NCBI GenBank assembly: GCA_032622095.1
Contig: CP136063.1
Coordinates: 281,969,426-282,033,425, forward strand
DNA length: 64,000 nt
Direction: 5' to 3'
Source: Siphonodentalium dalli
Lineage: Eukaryota; Mollusca; Scaphopoda; Gadilida; Siphonodentaliidae
The translations under genes were made by a program, and so were the position numbers. Under the pieces are notes generated by a model. It was not told the origin of the DNA and did no database searches. It worked only from the letters and a program-made list of their open reading frames with translations. Below are positions 36,474 through 48,705 of this stretch, in pieces. Position 1 is the first letter of the stretch; every line of letters starts with the position of its first letter.

Positions 36474-36601
36474 CTTGTGAGGTGAAAATATAAATATCGA
36501 GAGTATAAATTTAACTTGTGGGGTGCCTCACAAGCGATGTTGAAATGGGTCTAAATTGTATTTGTGAGTTGCAAATAAATTATTGTTAGTCACCTCACAA
36601 G
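36474..36601. repeat. 13-bp inverted repeat ACTTGTGAGGTGA
   Basis: ACTTGTGAGGTGA at the left and TCACCTCACAAGT at the right bound 128 bp. The first word also appears at 33337, so it may mark a small element. Confidence 0.5.
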
Positions 36602-38158
36602 TGAAAATGGACATATATTTCCATCCGTTTAAATGGACGATATCACCCAATCAAATGCATAGAATTTTCTGCATCCCACTGCTATTTTTTCTACATATAC
36701 ATGTATACCATGTGACAGTATTTTAACCAATCATTGAATGTCGACATGTGGGGTCCACTTTATTTGGTATTAAACCACAGTTTTGACTCAGGCTCAGATC
36801 TGTCTGTCCATCCGTCCATCCATCTGGGCATATATTATCTCAGCGATGGCTTATCGGATATGAATGAAATTTGGTATGGAGGGTCGCCATCATGACTTAT
36901 TTCAAAAGAGTGTCCAATGATGTTGTTTGCATTTTCCATTCTAGATTTATCCTTCTTTGTTTATTTTAAATTTGGGTTCTGTTCTGACCATGTTTCACTG
37001 TAGCCTTAGCTGTAGGGGTATGCCAACATGCAAAATGCAACTTCTTGTTTTATTTGCCAGCTATTGCTAATCACTGGTTAACTGTTTTATCACAAAAATA
37101 ATTCTATTCAAGGATACACACATCAACAATTATTATTAATTTATAATTTCTCGTCTAAATATATGTCGAATTGGACATGCTAAAAAAAAGCCAGGTGTTC
37201 TGTCTGGTTAATCTATCAGTAAGGTTTCATTCAATCAGAACCTCAACATTACAACTGTCATAACTGTACTAATTATTATGCAACCTAAATTTCCAATGCT
37301 TATCATGGCTGAAGTATTATCAACCAGAGGTGAAATTCCTCAACCCTCAATCAGGTTTTCTTGTCAATCAGTCCCACATTCTATACGTATAAGGTAAATT
37401 AGGTAATTATTAATGAGAGGTGATCTTACAATTCAAAATTAAATTCTTCACTGCATAACTTTTTCCACAATTGTAGGGGCCTGGACCCATTATCAAAATA
37501 GTCAGGATAACACCGCTGACCGCCACCCGCACTCCCCATATGCGCCGTCCCTATATACATGTATGTTAGGTTCCTCCTGGTATAGGTGTTAAGAGCATAA
37601 AAAGTATTCTCTGATAGGCTAGTTAATTAATTTGAGTAGGTTGGACCACGGATAATGTGTTATTATGGCCTTGGAGACACCAGGACAGGCCCACAGAAAT
37701 AGACTGTATTATAAATGACCTTGGGGTGATGTCCATGTTGAAAGCATTGCACTGGGTCAGTAAGCTCTAGAGATAGTAATTATCCCAATAGAATATGAAG
37801 CTGAAGTCATTATGACCCTATATCTGAGGGAGTTACTCCAGCAAGGGGTAATTTGCACTCATTACTTAATCAGTATAGACAGTCAAATGACCCCTCAAAG
37901 ATATCATTGATGGAAAATTATGATTGCTCCATTAATGTATCTCTCTGTGTGCTATTGATCATAGTATGTGTCGATTCCTGTTTTCGTGTGACTCAATCCG
38001 CAGGAGACTTCGTCAGACCTTTATCATGTTAGAAAGTATTTATGACATGCGATGCACCGCGACTAACCCGGAGTCTTCCTGATGCATTTCTTATGTTTGC
38101 TGGTACATGTGTATAATATTCATGATGATCTTTATCGCTTATTCCTCGTGTGAGCGTA
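36602..38158. other. No gene recognised; CCGTCC-type dispersed repeat at 36780-36960
   Basis: 'ccatccgtccatccatctgg' followed by 'tatgaatgaaatttggtatg' resembles 42415-42500 and 62920-63050. The rest is unassigned. Confidence 0.45.
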
Positions 38159-38597
38159 GGGACCAGCCTAGAGGTTTCATGTGACGGGGACCAGCCTAGA
38201 GGTTTCATGTGACAGGGACCAGCCTATATGTTTCATGTGTCAGGGGCCAGCCTAGATGTTTCATGTGACAGGGACCAGCCTAGAGGTTTCATGTGACGGG
38301 GACCAGCCTAGATGTTTCATGTGTCAGGGGCCAGCCTAGATGTTTCATGTGTCAGGGGCCAGCCTAGATGTTTCATGTGACAGGGACCAGCCTAGAGGTT
38401 TCATGTGACAGGGACCAGCCTAGAGGTTTCATGTGACAGGGACCAGCCTAGAGGTTTCATGTGTCAGGGAACAGCCTAGAGGTTTCATGTAACCGGGACC
38501 AGCCTAGATGTTTCATGTGTCAGGGACCAGCCTAGAGGTTTCATGTGACGGGGACCAGCCTAGAGGTTTCATGTGACGGGGACCAGCCTAGAGATTT
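38159..38597 (+). repeat. 28-bp minisatellite, about 16 copies
   Basis: The unit is 'gggaccagcctagaggttt' + catgtgaca, with gtcagggg and gatgttt variants. Confidence 0.96.
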
Positions 38598-38829
38598 CAA
38601 AATGGGAGAAGTCACTTCTCCCTATTTGATTATCAGGAAGAATTAAGTGAACAGTTATAAAAGAGAGTTCATAATGGACCAAGTTCAATTTACACACCAA
38701 CATCACCATTATATGATACAATAAGTATTATGCAATGCAATAGCCCATTTATAAAATGATTATAATGATTAAGGACACCATTATAATCAAGAAATACAGT
38801 TTAAATATGGTGTACATAGGGACAAACTT

Positions 38830-39540
38830 TTGGATTCCCCTTGATGGCACCCCCTCCCACAAAATGGAGCATTTGTTAGTTACATGGGGATACAAGATTC
38901 CCCCTTGATGGCACCCCCCCACATTAGGGAGCATTGATTGGTTTCATGGGGCTACAAGATTGCCCCTTGGCATGACCCCTCCCACATTAGGGAGCAGTTA
39001 GTTACATGGGGCTACAAGATTACCCCTTGGCGTGACCCCTCCCACATTAGGGAGCAGTTAGTTACATGGGGCTGCAAGATTGCCCCTTGGCGTGACCCCT
39101 CCCACATTATGGAGCGGTTAGTTACATGGGGCTACAAGATTGCCCCTCGGCATAACCCCTCCCACATTAGGGAGCGGTTAGTTACATGGGGCTACAAGAT
39201 TGCCCCTTGGCGTGACCCCTCCCACATTAGGGAGCGGTTAGTTACATGGGGCTACAAGATTGCCCCTCGGCATAACCCCTCCCACATTAGGGAGCGGTTA
39301 GTTACATGGGGCTACAAGATTGCCCCTCGGCATGACCCCCTCCCATATTAGGGAGCGGTTAGTTACATGGGGCTACAAGATTGCCCCTCGGCATGACCCC
39401 CTCCCACATTAGGGAGCGGTTAGTTACATGGGGCTACAAGATTGCCCCTCGGCATGACCCCCTCCCATATTAGGGAGCGATTAGTTACATGGGGCTACAA
39501 GATTTCTCCCATTGGTGTGACCTATTCCCACATTAAGGAA
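38830..39540 (+). repeat. 60-bp minisatellite, about 12 copies, open in one frame
   Basis: The unit is 'ttagttacatggggctacaa' + gattgcccctcggcatgacc + cctcccacattagggagcgg. Because 60 is a multiple of three, a frame stays open at 38938-39351 with a 20-residue repeat (GYKIAPWRDPSHIRERLVTW). Later 61-bp units shift it. I regard it as non-coding. Confidence 0.95.
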
Positions 39541-39573
39541 CACTGGTTAGTTAGTAATACATGGAAGGCTTCA

Positions 39574-39712
39574 TACAGTAATGCCCTAAGTAATCGACTC
39601 CTTAACCACAGCAGAATTATGGGTAACTTTTCAGGATTTAGTTGGAAATATGGCTTGTTGCCATTCATCGGAAAGCTCTCCCCAAAAGTCGATTACTTAG
39701 GGCATTACTGTA
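39574..39712. mobile_element. CAGTAATGC foldback MITE, right arm mostly deleted
   Basis: Complete left arm to 'ggaaagctctcc', then only the last ~25 bp of the right arm (gtcgattacttagggcatta+ctg). Confidence 0.9.
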
Positions 39713-40918
39713 CATGTACGCTTGGGTATTTTGCACTTTAGCGGCTATTCATGACTTCATTATTTACTATGACTATGTTTATGATGTGCAATACATTGTG
39801 TCTTCCGTTAATCAATAACTGGAATTATCCAGGTGGATACAACAACTCCATCATCATCAAGGCAGTCTTCTTATGGCCGCTCTGATCAACTATTCTATCA
39901 CTAGGTGGATACAATCACAGTGAATCACTCTGTCATTGTCCCCTTTGTCTCATGGCTTCTCTGATTGCTAAGCCTGATTGTAATTTGTAAGTGTTCTGTC
40001 ATGGACTCATGGACAATGTCCTGAACAAAATTGGAAGTGATCTATTCTATTGAGTTTGTGTAGGTTTGTATTACCATAGAATGAATTTTAATTTACCTAT
40101 TATATATGATGAAGGGATGACACGTTGAGATGTCAATATTTTAGCTTTCAAACACCAAGTTCATCTAAATATTCTACATTTTAATGAAAAAAAATAATAT
40201 GATATCCTTAAACCATGGACCAGACTCCTGAAAACTATTTTTGAAGTATAATAACAGTTCTGATCATTGTCAGTATTGGCACAACCATGATATTAATTTG
40301 TCTATATTTCAGTCGTAAACATTTATCCTTAAAATATGTTTTATTTCGGTGATTTAAGCTTCTGCGAATTTCCTACTATTTTGATATACTTAACCTAAGA
40401 ATGACCTACACAATCCTAATTGTGTGCATGTACTCAGCTCTCTTAATTCAGAATGGTTGGCTTCGGCAATCCACTTTGCCAACCCTTTGCCATGGCCCAG
40501 TTTGCTTCAGCAAATGGCTGCAGGGCTCTGAGTTTTATTCAGTATTTATCAGGTTTTTTGTTTTTTTATTTTTTATTAGAAAATAATTATAATATGACAA
40601 ATTGTCAAATAATCACAATGAACGGTACCCGTTGGCCTCATGTTCAACAAAAATATTATTCTATTTTTCACTTTCATACTTTCTCTTGCACTCACATTCA
40701 CTCACACTCACTGTAAAACAATGAACATAGCAAAAAAGACAAAAAAAAATTATGTTTGAATTCAGTCAACTTATACATATATATGTTTGCATCCCTTTTC
40801 ATAGAATGATAATGGAGTCTATGTATTTACATGTATCAGCTTTTTTAGAATCAAAATATGAATGAAACCACTTAGTCAAGGAATATTATTAGTCATGTCG
40901 GTTCAATAGGAGAATTTC
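39713..40918. other. No gene recognised
   Basis: Frames at 40401-40716 have no domain. Contains 'ccaggtggatacaacaactc' / 'ctaggtggatacaatcacag' at about 39830 and 39902, a diverged direct pair. Confidence 0.4.
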
Positions 40919-41376
40919 TTAACCCTTTACCCAACAGAATGGCCCTGTGCCAATGCATTCTCTTATATATGCGAGTCGACCATAGGTCGCCTCGCATATA
41001 TAAGAGAATGCATTGGCTTAACACATTAAAAATATGTGGTAATTTATCGAAAAAAATTTAACTACGATGTTATTGATCACCTTCATAAACTTTCGGAGAT
41101 CGAAGCAAACAATGCACGCGAACAAACAACGCACAGTTACGTGAAACGTGATCGCATGCATTATAGAAGCCAATGCTATTTCCACGTCCCATTTGTTGAT
41201 TTAAGTATCTTTTATCAAGGTTTTGGATCATTAACTGTAACCATCACAATGTGGTCAATGAGCCGGTTCCAATGATATCCATATTTGTATGGTTCTATTG
41301 AGAGAGACCGAAGATATTTTAGGCTGTTGAAGCTTTATTTGGCCGGTTTTGGCCGGTTTGTTGGGTAAAGGGTTAA
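40919..41376 (-). mobile_element. TTAA-flanked MITE, ACCCAACA family, with a unique interior
   Basis: The ends are TTAACCCTTTACCCAACAGA and TTGTTGGGTAAAGGGTTAA, inverted relative to most copies. One hairpin is followed by ~190 bp (41040-41230) not found in the other copies here, where they have the second hairpin and T-rich spacer. Confidence 0.88.
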
Positions 41377-41587
41377 TACATGTAAGTTCGCAAACGAGCC
41401 ATAGCCAAAGCAATGTCTGCATTTATAGTTATTTATTACCATATTATTTGGCACGACAGAGTACATAGTGTCTATGTCGATACCTAACAGCTATTCTAGT
41501 CTCACGAGCAAATGATCCAAAATGACCCAAGTCCATATTAAACATAGACATCCTTCACCAAATAGGCCGTTTAGTCTGTGATCATGA

Positions 41588-41865
41588 TAAGCCTGCAAAT
41601 AGTGTGTCTGCGATTTACAGAATGAGATTCCTAGAGGGTGAAGTTAGTGATGCTATCCCTCACAGCGGGCTAGCATCACCAAATTTACCAACTTCAAATG
41701 AGGAAATTCAATCTGATCCTTGGTCTCAGCAGTTGAGGCCTAAGCAGAATGAGGTTCCCAGAGGGTGAATTTGGTGATGCTAGTCCACAGTGTGGGATAG
41801 CATCACAAAATGCACCCTCTGTCGACCTCACTCTGCAAATGACAGACACAGTATTTGCAGGCTTG
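41588..41865 (+). mobile_element. hAT-like CAAGCC MITE, short linker, perfect 8-bp duplication
   Basis: TAAGCCTG to CAGGCTTG with two hairpins. GATCATGA flanks both sides (41580-41587 and 41866-41873). The linker between hairpins is shortened to ~60 bp. Confidence 0.92.
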
Positions 41866-41902
41866 GATCATGATAATAATGAGTACTCTGCAGTATATCT
41901 TC

Positions 41903-42365
41903 AGGTTACACTGGTGTAAATGTTTTCCATAGGCCTCAGTGCTAACGTTTTAGCGTATAGTGTTGGCAATATAAATGTTGGGTCCAAAATTTTCTTTAAA
42001 TCTGAAAAATTGACATTTTGGGAAACTTTTAAAATTACTTTTTACACAAAAAAATCATGTATGTCTAGCAGGGAATTCGCCTTTAAATCTTATGTTTTCG
42101 TAACTAGTGTCAGAACCGCATAAAAAAATAGTCATATTTTAGACCACACCAAAAAAATCAAACTTCACTACAAAGGGTTAATTCCTGTGGCAATGGTTAT
42201 TTTACCTATGGGAAATCATAGGGAAGAGGTGTGATGATTTTTTTATGTGAAAAGCACACAAGGCTATTGACCAATCAGGGCCCAGTGTCTATTTTATTCT
42301 CTCCTATATATTCCTCCCGCATCCGCTAGATGTCACTCGGAACCTTATTTACACCAGTGTAACCT
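41903..42365. mobile_element. Element with 19-bp perfect inverted ends AGGTTACACTGGTGTAAAT
   Basis: The 19-mer at 41903-41921 is exactly complemented at 42347-42365. No clear target duplication. The interior frame 41920-42123 has no domain, and a stray 'aaagggttaa' lies at 42172. Confidence 0.65.
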
Positions 42366-42659
42366 TCATTATACCCCTACTCACAAACTGATTGGTGGAT
42401 TACAATGCGTCTGGTTCTCCATCCATCCTTCAGTTTGTCCGTCAGGGCATATATCTCAGCCATTCATTGGTATCGGATCTCAGTTAGATTTTGTTTGCAT
42501 GTGTTCCATCAATATGGCATCACAAGGAGTCTCAAAAGGTGTTGTTCACATACATGTATATTTGTTTCAATGTTATTCTTTTTTTAAATATTGATTGTTT
42601 TGTCTCTTTGCACAGATACCTCAATCATGGGTCATTGAATCTCATTGAAATTGGATACA

Positions 42660-42809
42660 TACAGTAATGCCCTAATTAATAGACTCCTTAACCACAGCAG
42701 AATTATGGGTAATTTTTCCGGATTTAGTCTGAAATATGGCTTGTTGCCATTCATCGGAAAGCTCTCAGTGAGGGTGGTTAAGGAGTCGATTAATTTGGGC
42801 ATTACTGTA
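42660..42809. mobile_element. CAGTAATGC foldback MITE, right arm truncated
   Basis: Full left arm to 'gctctcagtgagg', then only the outer part of the right arm (gtggttaaggagtcgattaa...). Confidence 0.9.
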
Positions 42810-43182
42810 CCTTCGCCTTTGGGGAGGCTTAAAAAGGGATGTATTGATGTTTTTCAGATTGTCTTAGAGTTTAATACCCCACTTACATGTAGTTCATTCT
42901 CATATGCCAACACTAGGTTACTTGGGGGTTTGCTTCTGGCAACAGTCCAGCTCTTTTGTAATTAACTGTAGGTAATACATAAATGTACTAGTGCGTGTCT
43001 GTAACAATTGAATTTTCCTAGCTCCTATACACAAAGGAAACTAGTTCCAGTTTTTTTTGCAGAGCTTGTAATGAGTCTGGACTCTATCCATGAAATGCTA
43101 AGCACATTAACTCTTTTAGTACCAGCAGTGTCAATATGAGGCATAATATTCTAATTACAACACAGAACCCAGGAATCTAGTT
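42810..43182 (+). repeat. Diverged repeat related to 47940-48090
   Basis: 'acatgtagttcattctcata' to 'ggtttgcttctggcaacag' at 42880-42945 is matched at 47965-48045, followed in both by 'aatgtactagtg' + gtgtct words. Confidence 0.6.
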
Positions 43183-43445
43183 TGCCAAAAACGCCCAAAT
43201 AAAGCTTCAACAGCCTAAAATATCTTCGGTCTGTCTCAATAGAACCATACAAATATGGATATCATTGGAACCGGTTCAATGACCACATTGTGATGGTTAC
43301 AGTTATGCCCTGTGCCAATGCATTCTCTTATATATGCGAGTCGGCCATAGGTCGCCTCGCATATATAAGAGAATGCATTGGCCTAAAAATTTTTTTTTAA
43401 CAATTTTATAATATTTTTCTACATTCTTTGACAATTTTAGCATTT
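43183..43445 (+). mobile_element. ACCCAACA-family MITE fragment lacking both ends
   Basis: Begins at 'ttgccaaaaacgcccaaata' and carries one core hairpin (loop tcggccataggtcg) and the T-rich spacer. It is cut by the TACCATAGTATGGTA repeat. Confidence 0.85.
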
Positions 43446-43527
43446 TTATGTTTACCCATACCATAGTATGGTAAACATAGTGTCGTTGCCCGGATTGACC
43501 ACTCGTCGTTAGTCCGTCCGTCCGTCC

Positions 43528-43573
<46 letters not shown>

Positions 43574-43870
43574 AGACACTTTACGCATGGTGCGATAACT
43601 CGAACATTTTATATCTGATCGGAACTAAATTTTGTATATGAATTTGTCAGCACCAAATACAGATCGAGTTCGAATATGGGTTCGATCCGATATTTTTCAA
43701 TGGAGTTATGGCCCTTTTTCGACTTAGAATTCATGCATGCTGCCATAACTCAAATTTTTTTTTTATCTGATCGGAACCAAATTTGGTATGCGAGTTTCTC
43801 AACTCAAAATACAGATCGAGTTTGAATATGGGTTATATCCAAGATTTTATACCAGAGTTATGGCCCTTTT
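43446..43870 (+). repeat. TACCATAGTATGGTA dispersed repeat with (TCTG)n microsatellite
   Basis: 'tacccataccatagtatggt' followed by ccgtccgtccgtctg and then about 14 tctg units (43515-43573), then blocks of 'cagatcgagttcgaatatgg' type sequence in two diverged copies. 'gggttcgatccg' here mimics a tRNA B box but has no tRNA around it. Confidence 0.75.
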
Positions 43871-45550
43871 TCAACTAAGAATTGAACAGATAACCATAGC
43901 AGTCTACAATTAATTACCAGTGGTATCAGTTTAGCTCTGAGAGCAGTAAATCTGTATTATGGGAATTAGAGTTATTTTTTACTCCCATGTTTATGATGAC
44001 ACACTCCTCACCTGTATAGTTTTTGGTATCGATTGGTTGATCGGTTTAGAAATTATTAACACTTTGCATCCGCACATAGGCATGAGCTATCCGATGCTGT
44101 AACCAAATTATTTTTTGTCCGATTGTTTTCATATTTGATATGTAGGTTTATAATGACACACCCCTCACCTGTATAGTTTTTGGTATCGATCGGTTGATCG
44201 GTTTAGAAAATAATTAACCCTGCACACAAATGCTATCTGATCCATCTAAGTCAAACTGTTTTCTTCTGATATGCCTCATATTTCTTACCAAGGTTTTTCT
44301 TAGCACGTTCTTTATCTGTATGGTTTTTGGTATCGTTTAATTAACCCTTTTCAAACTTATTTTTACTTAGAACTCAAAACATTTTTCATCTGATCTACAC
44401 CAAATTTGGTACATGTGGTCCTCACCCCGAAATACAGATCAAGTTCAAATTTGGGTTTGATCCGATATATTTTAACAGAGTTAGGGCCCTTTATAATTCA
44501 AGTAATTTACTACCTATTGTATATGCCCTGTGAGAATTTAAGCCAAACAACTTTACACAGTAATCTGCTTTATTGGGATCAGAAAATGACACTGGATACT
44601 CTTTGCTAAACCACTGCTGCTCCCAGAGCTGTCAAATTTAAGTGATTGATGATACTTTACTCCAGTTTGTGTGCAATAGTAATTTAACCCAACCTGTTGA
44701 AACATGTTCATGGCATTAATACAAATAGTTCTAAACAGCCATGTGAAGGATGTTCTGGAGCATGGCTGTTTAGAGAATTGTTGTTTACAGAGACACTGTT
44801 GTCTTATCTTGAGAAAACAATTTATCCACACATTAGTTCCATCATATGATGTCATTGAAAATGATTAACACTCTCCACACATCATATGTTCATTCTCCTA
44901 TTCTATGTCCAGGTTGATCGTGATCCACTTTTCACTTGCATGTATTTCAGGATTAAAATTAACCTATTCCATAGACACATAATATCTGATACGCAGATTT
45001 TAAATTATCTCTTTCGCCTTAGGCCAGGTTCACTAAGAATTTCTATTAATTATAAGCCACCAATTGAATATTCATCATTTGAGGATATATCTTATTTTGA
45101 AATTCCCTCTATTGCATTTGGGCTGCAGGATAATAATAATGGTTCTGGTATTCTTGAAGCTGACTTTTTGGTCAAATATTTTTCACCCAATCACTTTTAT
45201 AATCTCATTCAGGTTGATTGTGATACATTCTTCATGCGTATAGATTTTGGTATTGATTGAATGGTTTTGAGAATATTAACCCAATATTTAATAATATTTC
45301 TGCTGTTACAGACATTGTATCTTTCCAATGATCAGCTTAGAATAAAATTAACCATAGGTACATGTATACTGTACGCGATCCAATGTTATGACTCTAATAT
45401 TTTCAATTTGACCCTTCTCATATCTCTCCTTTAGTTATCTGATAATTCTGTATTAAAATATCTTATATCCAACCATTATCAATCATATTTAATATCAAGG
45501 TCTATATATACACCCCTCACTTATATAGATGTTCAGGTGTTTGTTGGTCT
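43871..45550 (+). repeat. Old, diverged tandem-like repeat region
   Basis: 'cacctgtatagtttttggta' + tcgattggttgatcggtttagaa recurs at 44010, 44170, about 44310 and, weaker, 45235. The open frame at 44886-45260 (124 codons) falls in this region and has no domain. I treat it as chance. Confidence 0.5.
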
Positions 45551-45814
45551 CTAATCTCAATCATCCCATAACTTTTACTATGCAGCTAACACAACAACAT
45601 AATCTGTTATGACTCAGGTTCCATTGTAAGAATTAAATAAATAGAGTTATTATGATGTTAATATTGTAACAATTATATCTTTAACAGCTATGGTGCATCT
45701 GTCTGACTGTGTTTGGGTATAATTATCTTTATCAATCTATCACAGATACATGTATCTCTGTTGGAGTGACCGAATAGGTTGAAATCGAATGTCATATCCA
45801 TCTTCCTATTGTGT

Positions 45815-47083
45815 TTAACTCTTTAACACTCAAATAGTTTTCTAGCGTAACCCTCAATGACGTGATTTGACGTGGCTACCTATTCCTCAATGACGTGATT
45901 TGACGTGTTGGTTTGCATGGCAAGTTTTTTGTTTATATAAACGGTGTTATTCAGTTTTTTATGCTTTATTGAATATGAATACTGTGACATATAACTGTTC
46001 AGATCAACACCTTGTCGATTTCTGGTCAAGTAGCGGGAAGTTTATATCGCTAAGTGCAGTTTAATATGGAATAATCCATTTCAATCCCGGCTGGGGGTGC
46101 AAATAATTATTCCATTTTCAATGACATACCGGTACCCATGCAGGTATTACAACGTACTGGTATCAGTACTGAAATTGTCTTCTAATGTTTCCAAATCCGC
46201 CTGAACAAACCAAAGATCTATTTCTTGTTGCCATTTTCTGAATAATTATATCGTTTGAACCAACTTTGCGATTCTTAATTCAACTTCGGTCGAGTGAAAA
46301 CCACGTGTGTGTGTTGTGTTGCAAACCGGAAGAGTGGATCAATCGGGAGGTTATTGGAAGAGCCTGTATAATTGATGGAAGAGCCGGACCAATCCAGTGA
46401 CGGCAGAATCAAGCCTCACCCAAATAAGGAAGTAGGATTTATTTTTATTTTTTATTGATATTGGGAATCGTAGGGATTATTCATATTTAAGAGACGAGTA
46501 ATACCATCGCACCAGATAAATAAACAACGTGTTTTGCGAAAGCGACAAACTGAAAATGACGCAACCAACAATCACGTAATAAAATGTTATGATTTACTCG
46601 ATATTAAAGCTAGATTTTTCCAGTTTTCTCCGCAAAAGTTTAAATTATAATCGGAGATGGGATGTGTATTCCCTTCATCACAAGGATTTCCCCCTAAACG
46701 AACCGTCTGTTCAACTTTTTCTGGTGACTTTCTCAACTTTTCCGAGGAAGTTTGTCATAAATAAAAATGAAATTTTATTCATTCCTGCATGATTTTGTCC
46801 AACCAGTTCCGTTGTATAGGCGTGATTCTCACAATGAAAATTTAGCTGGTAATAAGTTGTAGAATAACGGATACAATTTGCATTGAAATGTAACTTTCGG
46901 TGGTGTTCAAAAAATTCGCGGCAACAACATGTCTAATAAAATTATCAATAAGCGAGCGCAATAAATTCGCTGCTAATTACGCCCTGTTGTCTACCTTGAC
47001 GTTACATTTGAGGGCTGTCCCGGGTAACGTCACAGGTACCCGTTAGACACGTCAAATCACGTCATTGAGGGTTAAAGAGTTAA
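45815..47083. mobile_element. TTAA element with CTCTTTAACCCTCAATGACG ends (1.27 kb)
   Basis: The left is TTAACTCTTTAAC and, after ~20 bp, AACCCTCAATGACGTGATTT; the right, on the other strand, is TTAACTCTTTAACCCTCAAT + GACGTGATTTGACGTG. The left end carries an extra tandem copy of 'cctcaatgacgtgatttgac'. The interior has no recognisable transposase. Confidence 0.72.
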
Positions 47084-47230
47084 ATGAGCAAGTTGCTCAA
47101 TATGTCTGATTCCACTATGAAACTAATAAATAATAGTACGCTGTGAATTGTTGAAATTCTTGCACTCATAAAAAGATCGCTATCGCCAAGGTATGGGTTA
47201 AACATCTGCCGATCGTGATCGGCCTCTCGT

Positions 47231-47342
47231 TAATATGTGTTAAGCCAATGCATTCTCTTATATATGCGAGGCGACCTATGGTCGACTCGCATATATAAGA
47301 GAATGCATTGGCACAGGGCCGTTCTGTTGGGTAAAGGGTTAA
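47231..47342 (+). mobile_element. Right-half fragment of an ACCCAACA-family MITE
   Basis: From 'atatgtgttaagcc' through one core hairpin to 'tgttgggtaaagggttaa'. Confidence 0.88.
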
Positions 47343-47567
47343 AGCGTAATATCTTCAAACATCAAATAAAATCTAGCGACATCTTAGATGTTGGGTTCAA
47401 AATGCATGTACATGTAGGTTGATAAATGCATGAAATACTTAATATTAATAAATGCAATATACCAGGGCTCAATTTAACTTTCCGATTTCTGCTAACCATT
47501 TTAAAATGAAAAAAAAAAATTGGTAGGGAATTCTGTACAAAATCTACCGAATGCTGCAAAATGCATA

Positions 47568-47772
47568 GGGAGCTTGGCATGTATAAGATAATGCACCGGC
47601 TTACAAGGTCGAAGTCAAGTTAAATATTGTTATGCCAACTCATTCTCTTATATATGCCAATTCATTCTCTTATATATGCGAGGCTCCCTATGGGAGACTT
47701 GCATATATAAGCATATGGAGTGGCACAGGGTTTTCGCCAAATTTCAGGAAGCTCTAGTCATGGAAGGGTTAA
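47568..47772 (+). mobile_element. Right part of a CATG-family TTAA MITE with variant hairpin
   Basis: The core hairpin variant has loop 'gaggctccctatgggagact', and half of it is duplicated ('attctcttatatatgcca' twice). It ends 'ctagtcatggaagggTTAA'. Confidence 0.75.
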
Positions 47773-48241
47773 AAGATAAATTTGCAATTAAAATCTTGTA
47801 ATATTCTAAAAATAGCTAAATTTTCTGACCAAGTCCTTGATAAAAAAAATGAAAAAAATTGGAAAAATATTCTTTTGGTGCCTGGTCTCTCTGACTGCGA
47901 GTCTGCCTAGCCCCCCCCCCCCAACCCCTGAATCCATACAGAAGTTTAGAGAAAAACCATCTCATACATGTAGTTCAGTCTCGTATGCCAACAATAGGTG
48001 GACTGTTTGCTACATGTACTTAGGGGTTTGCTTCTGGCAACAGCTCAGCTCTTGCTGTAATTAAATGTACTAGTGTGTGTCTATACCCTTTCTATACTGA
48101 ATGGATTCTCCCATTAAACTATAAAAGTATACATATTATTAGGGATGTTGAGTAAATATTAACAGACAAGTGGATTTGTGTAAAATGTTTAGACAAGTTT
48201 GTTGAACTTATTATCTAAACATTTCCTAAGGGGATTACTTG
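47773..48241. repeat. Unassigned DNA with repeat shared with 42880-43000
   Basis: The frame 47837-48064 runs through the diverged repeat. 'tttgttgaacttattatcta' + aacatttcc at 48196 is also in the 18905 and 7095 repeats. Confidence 0.5.
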
Positions 48242-48415
48242 TACAGTAATGCCCTAATTAATCCACTCCCTAACCACAGCAGAATTATGGGTAACTTTTC
48301 AGGATTTAGTCGGAAATATGGCTTGTTGCAACAAGCCATATTTCCGACTAAATCCTAAAAAGTTACCCATAATTCTGCTGTGGTTAGGGAGTCGATTAAT
48401 TAGGGCATTACTGTA
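48242..48415. mobile_element. CAGTAATGC foldback MITE, short centre
   Basis: Perfect-looking palindrome turning at 'ggcttgttgcaacaagcc'. Both TA-CAGT ends present. Confidence 0.92.
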
Positions 48416-48705
48416 TGTACATAATGAGTATATGGTAGAGAAAGGGTAAAATGTGTAGAATTAAGTTGTGACCCTGTGGGCGGAGTTGAATCTACAGCTA
48501 ACTAAGCCTGAGTTTAGTGTGCCTGTCATTTCAGAATGAGGTCCCCAGAGGGTGAATTTAGTGACACTATCCCACATTGTGGGCTAGCATCACTAAATTC
48601 ACCCTCTGGGGACCTCATTCTGCTTATGCCTCATCTTCTCTGGAAAGTTTCTTTATGATCAAATTTCTATAGAAACTTCTTCACATATAGATTCTATTTC
48701 TTTTT

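Noticed and set aside
43675-43690. tRNA-like B box (gggttcgatccg)
   Set aside because: No matching A box, acceptor stem or anticodon arm around it; it lies in a dispersed repeat that recurs with variants at 44455.
44886-45260. 124-codon open frame with protein-like composition
   Set aside because: No domain, no splice signals that fit, and it overlaps an old diverged repeat. It could be a relic but cannot be supported.
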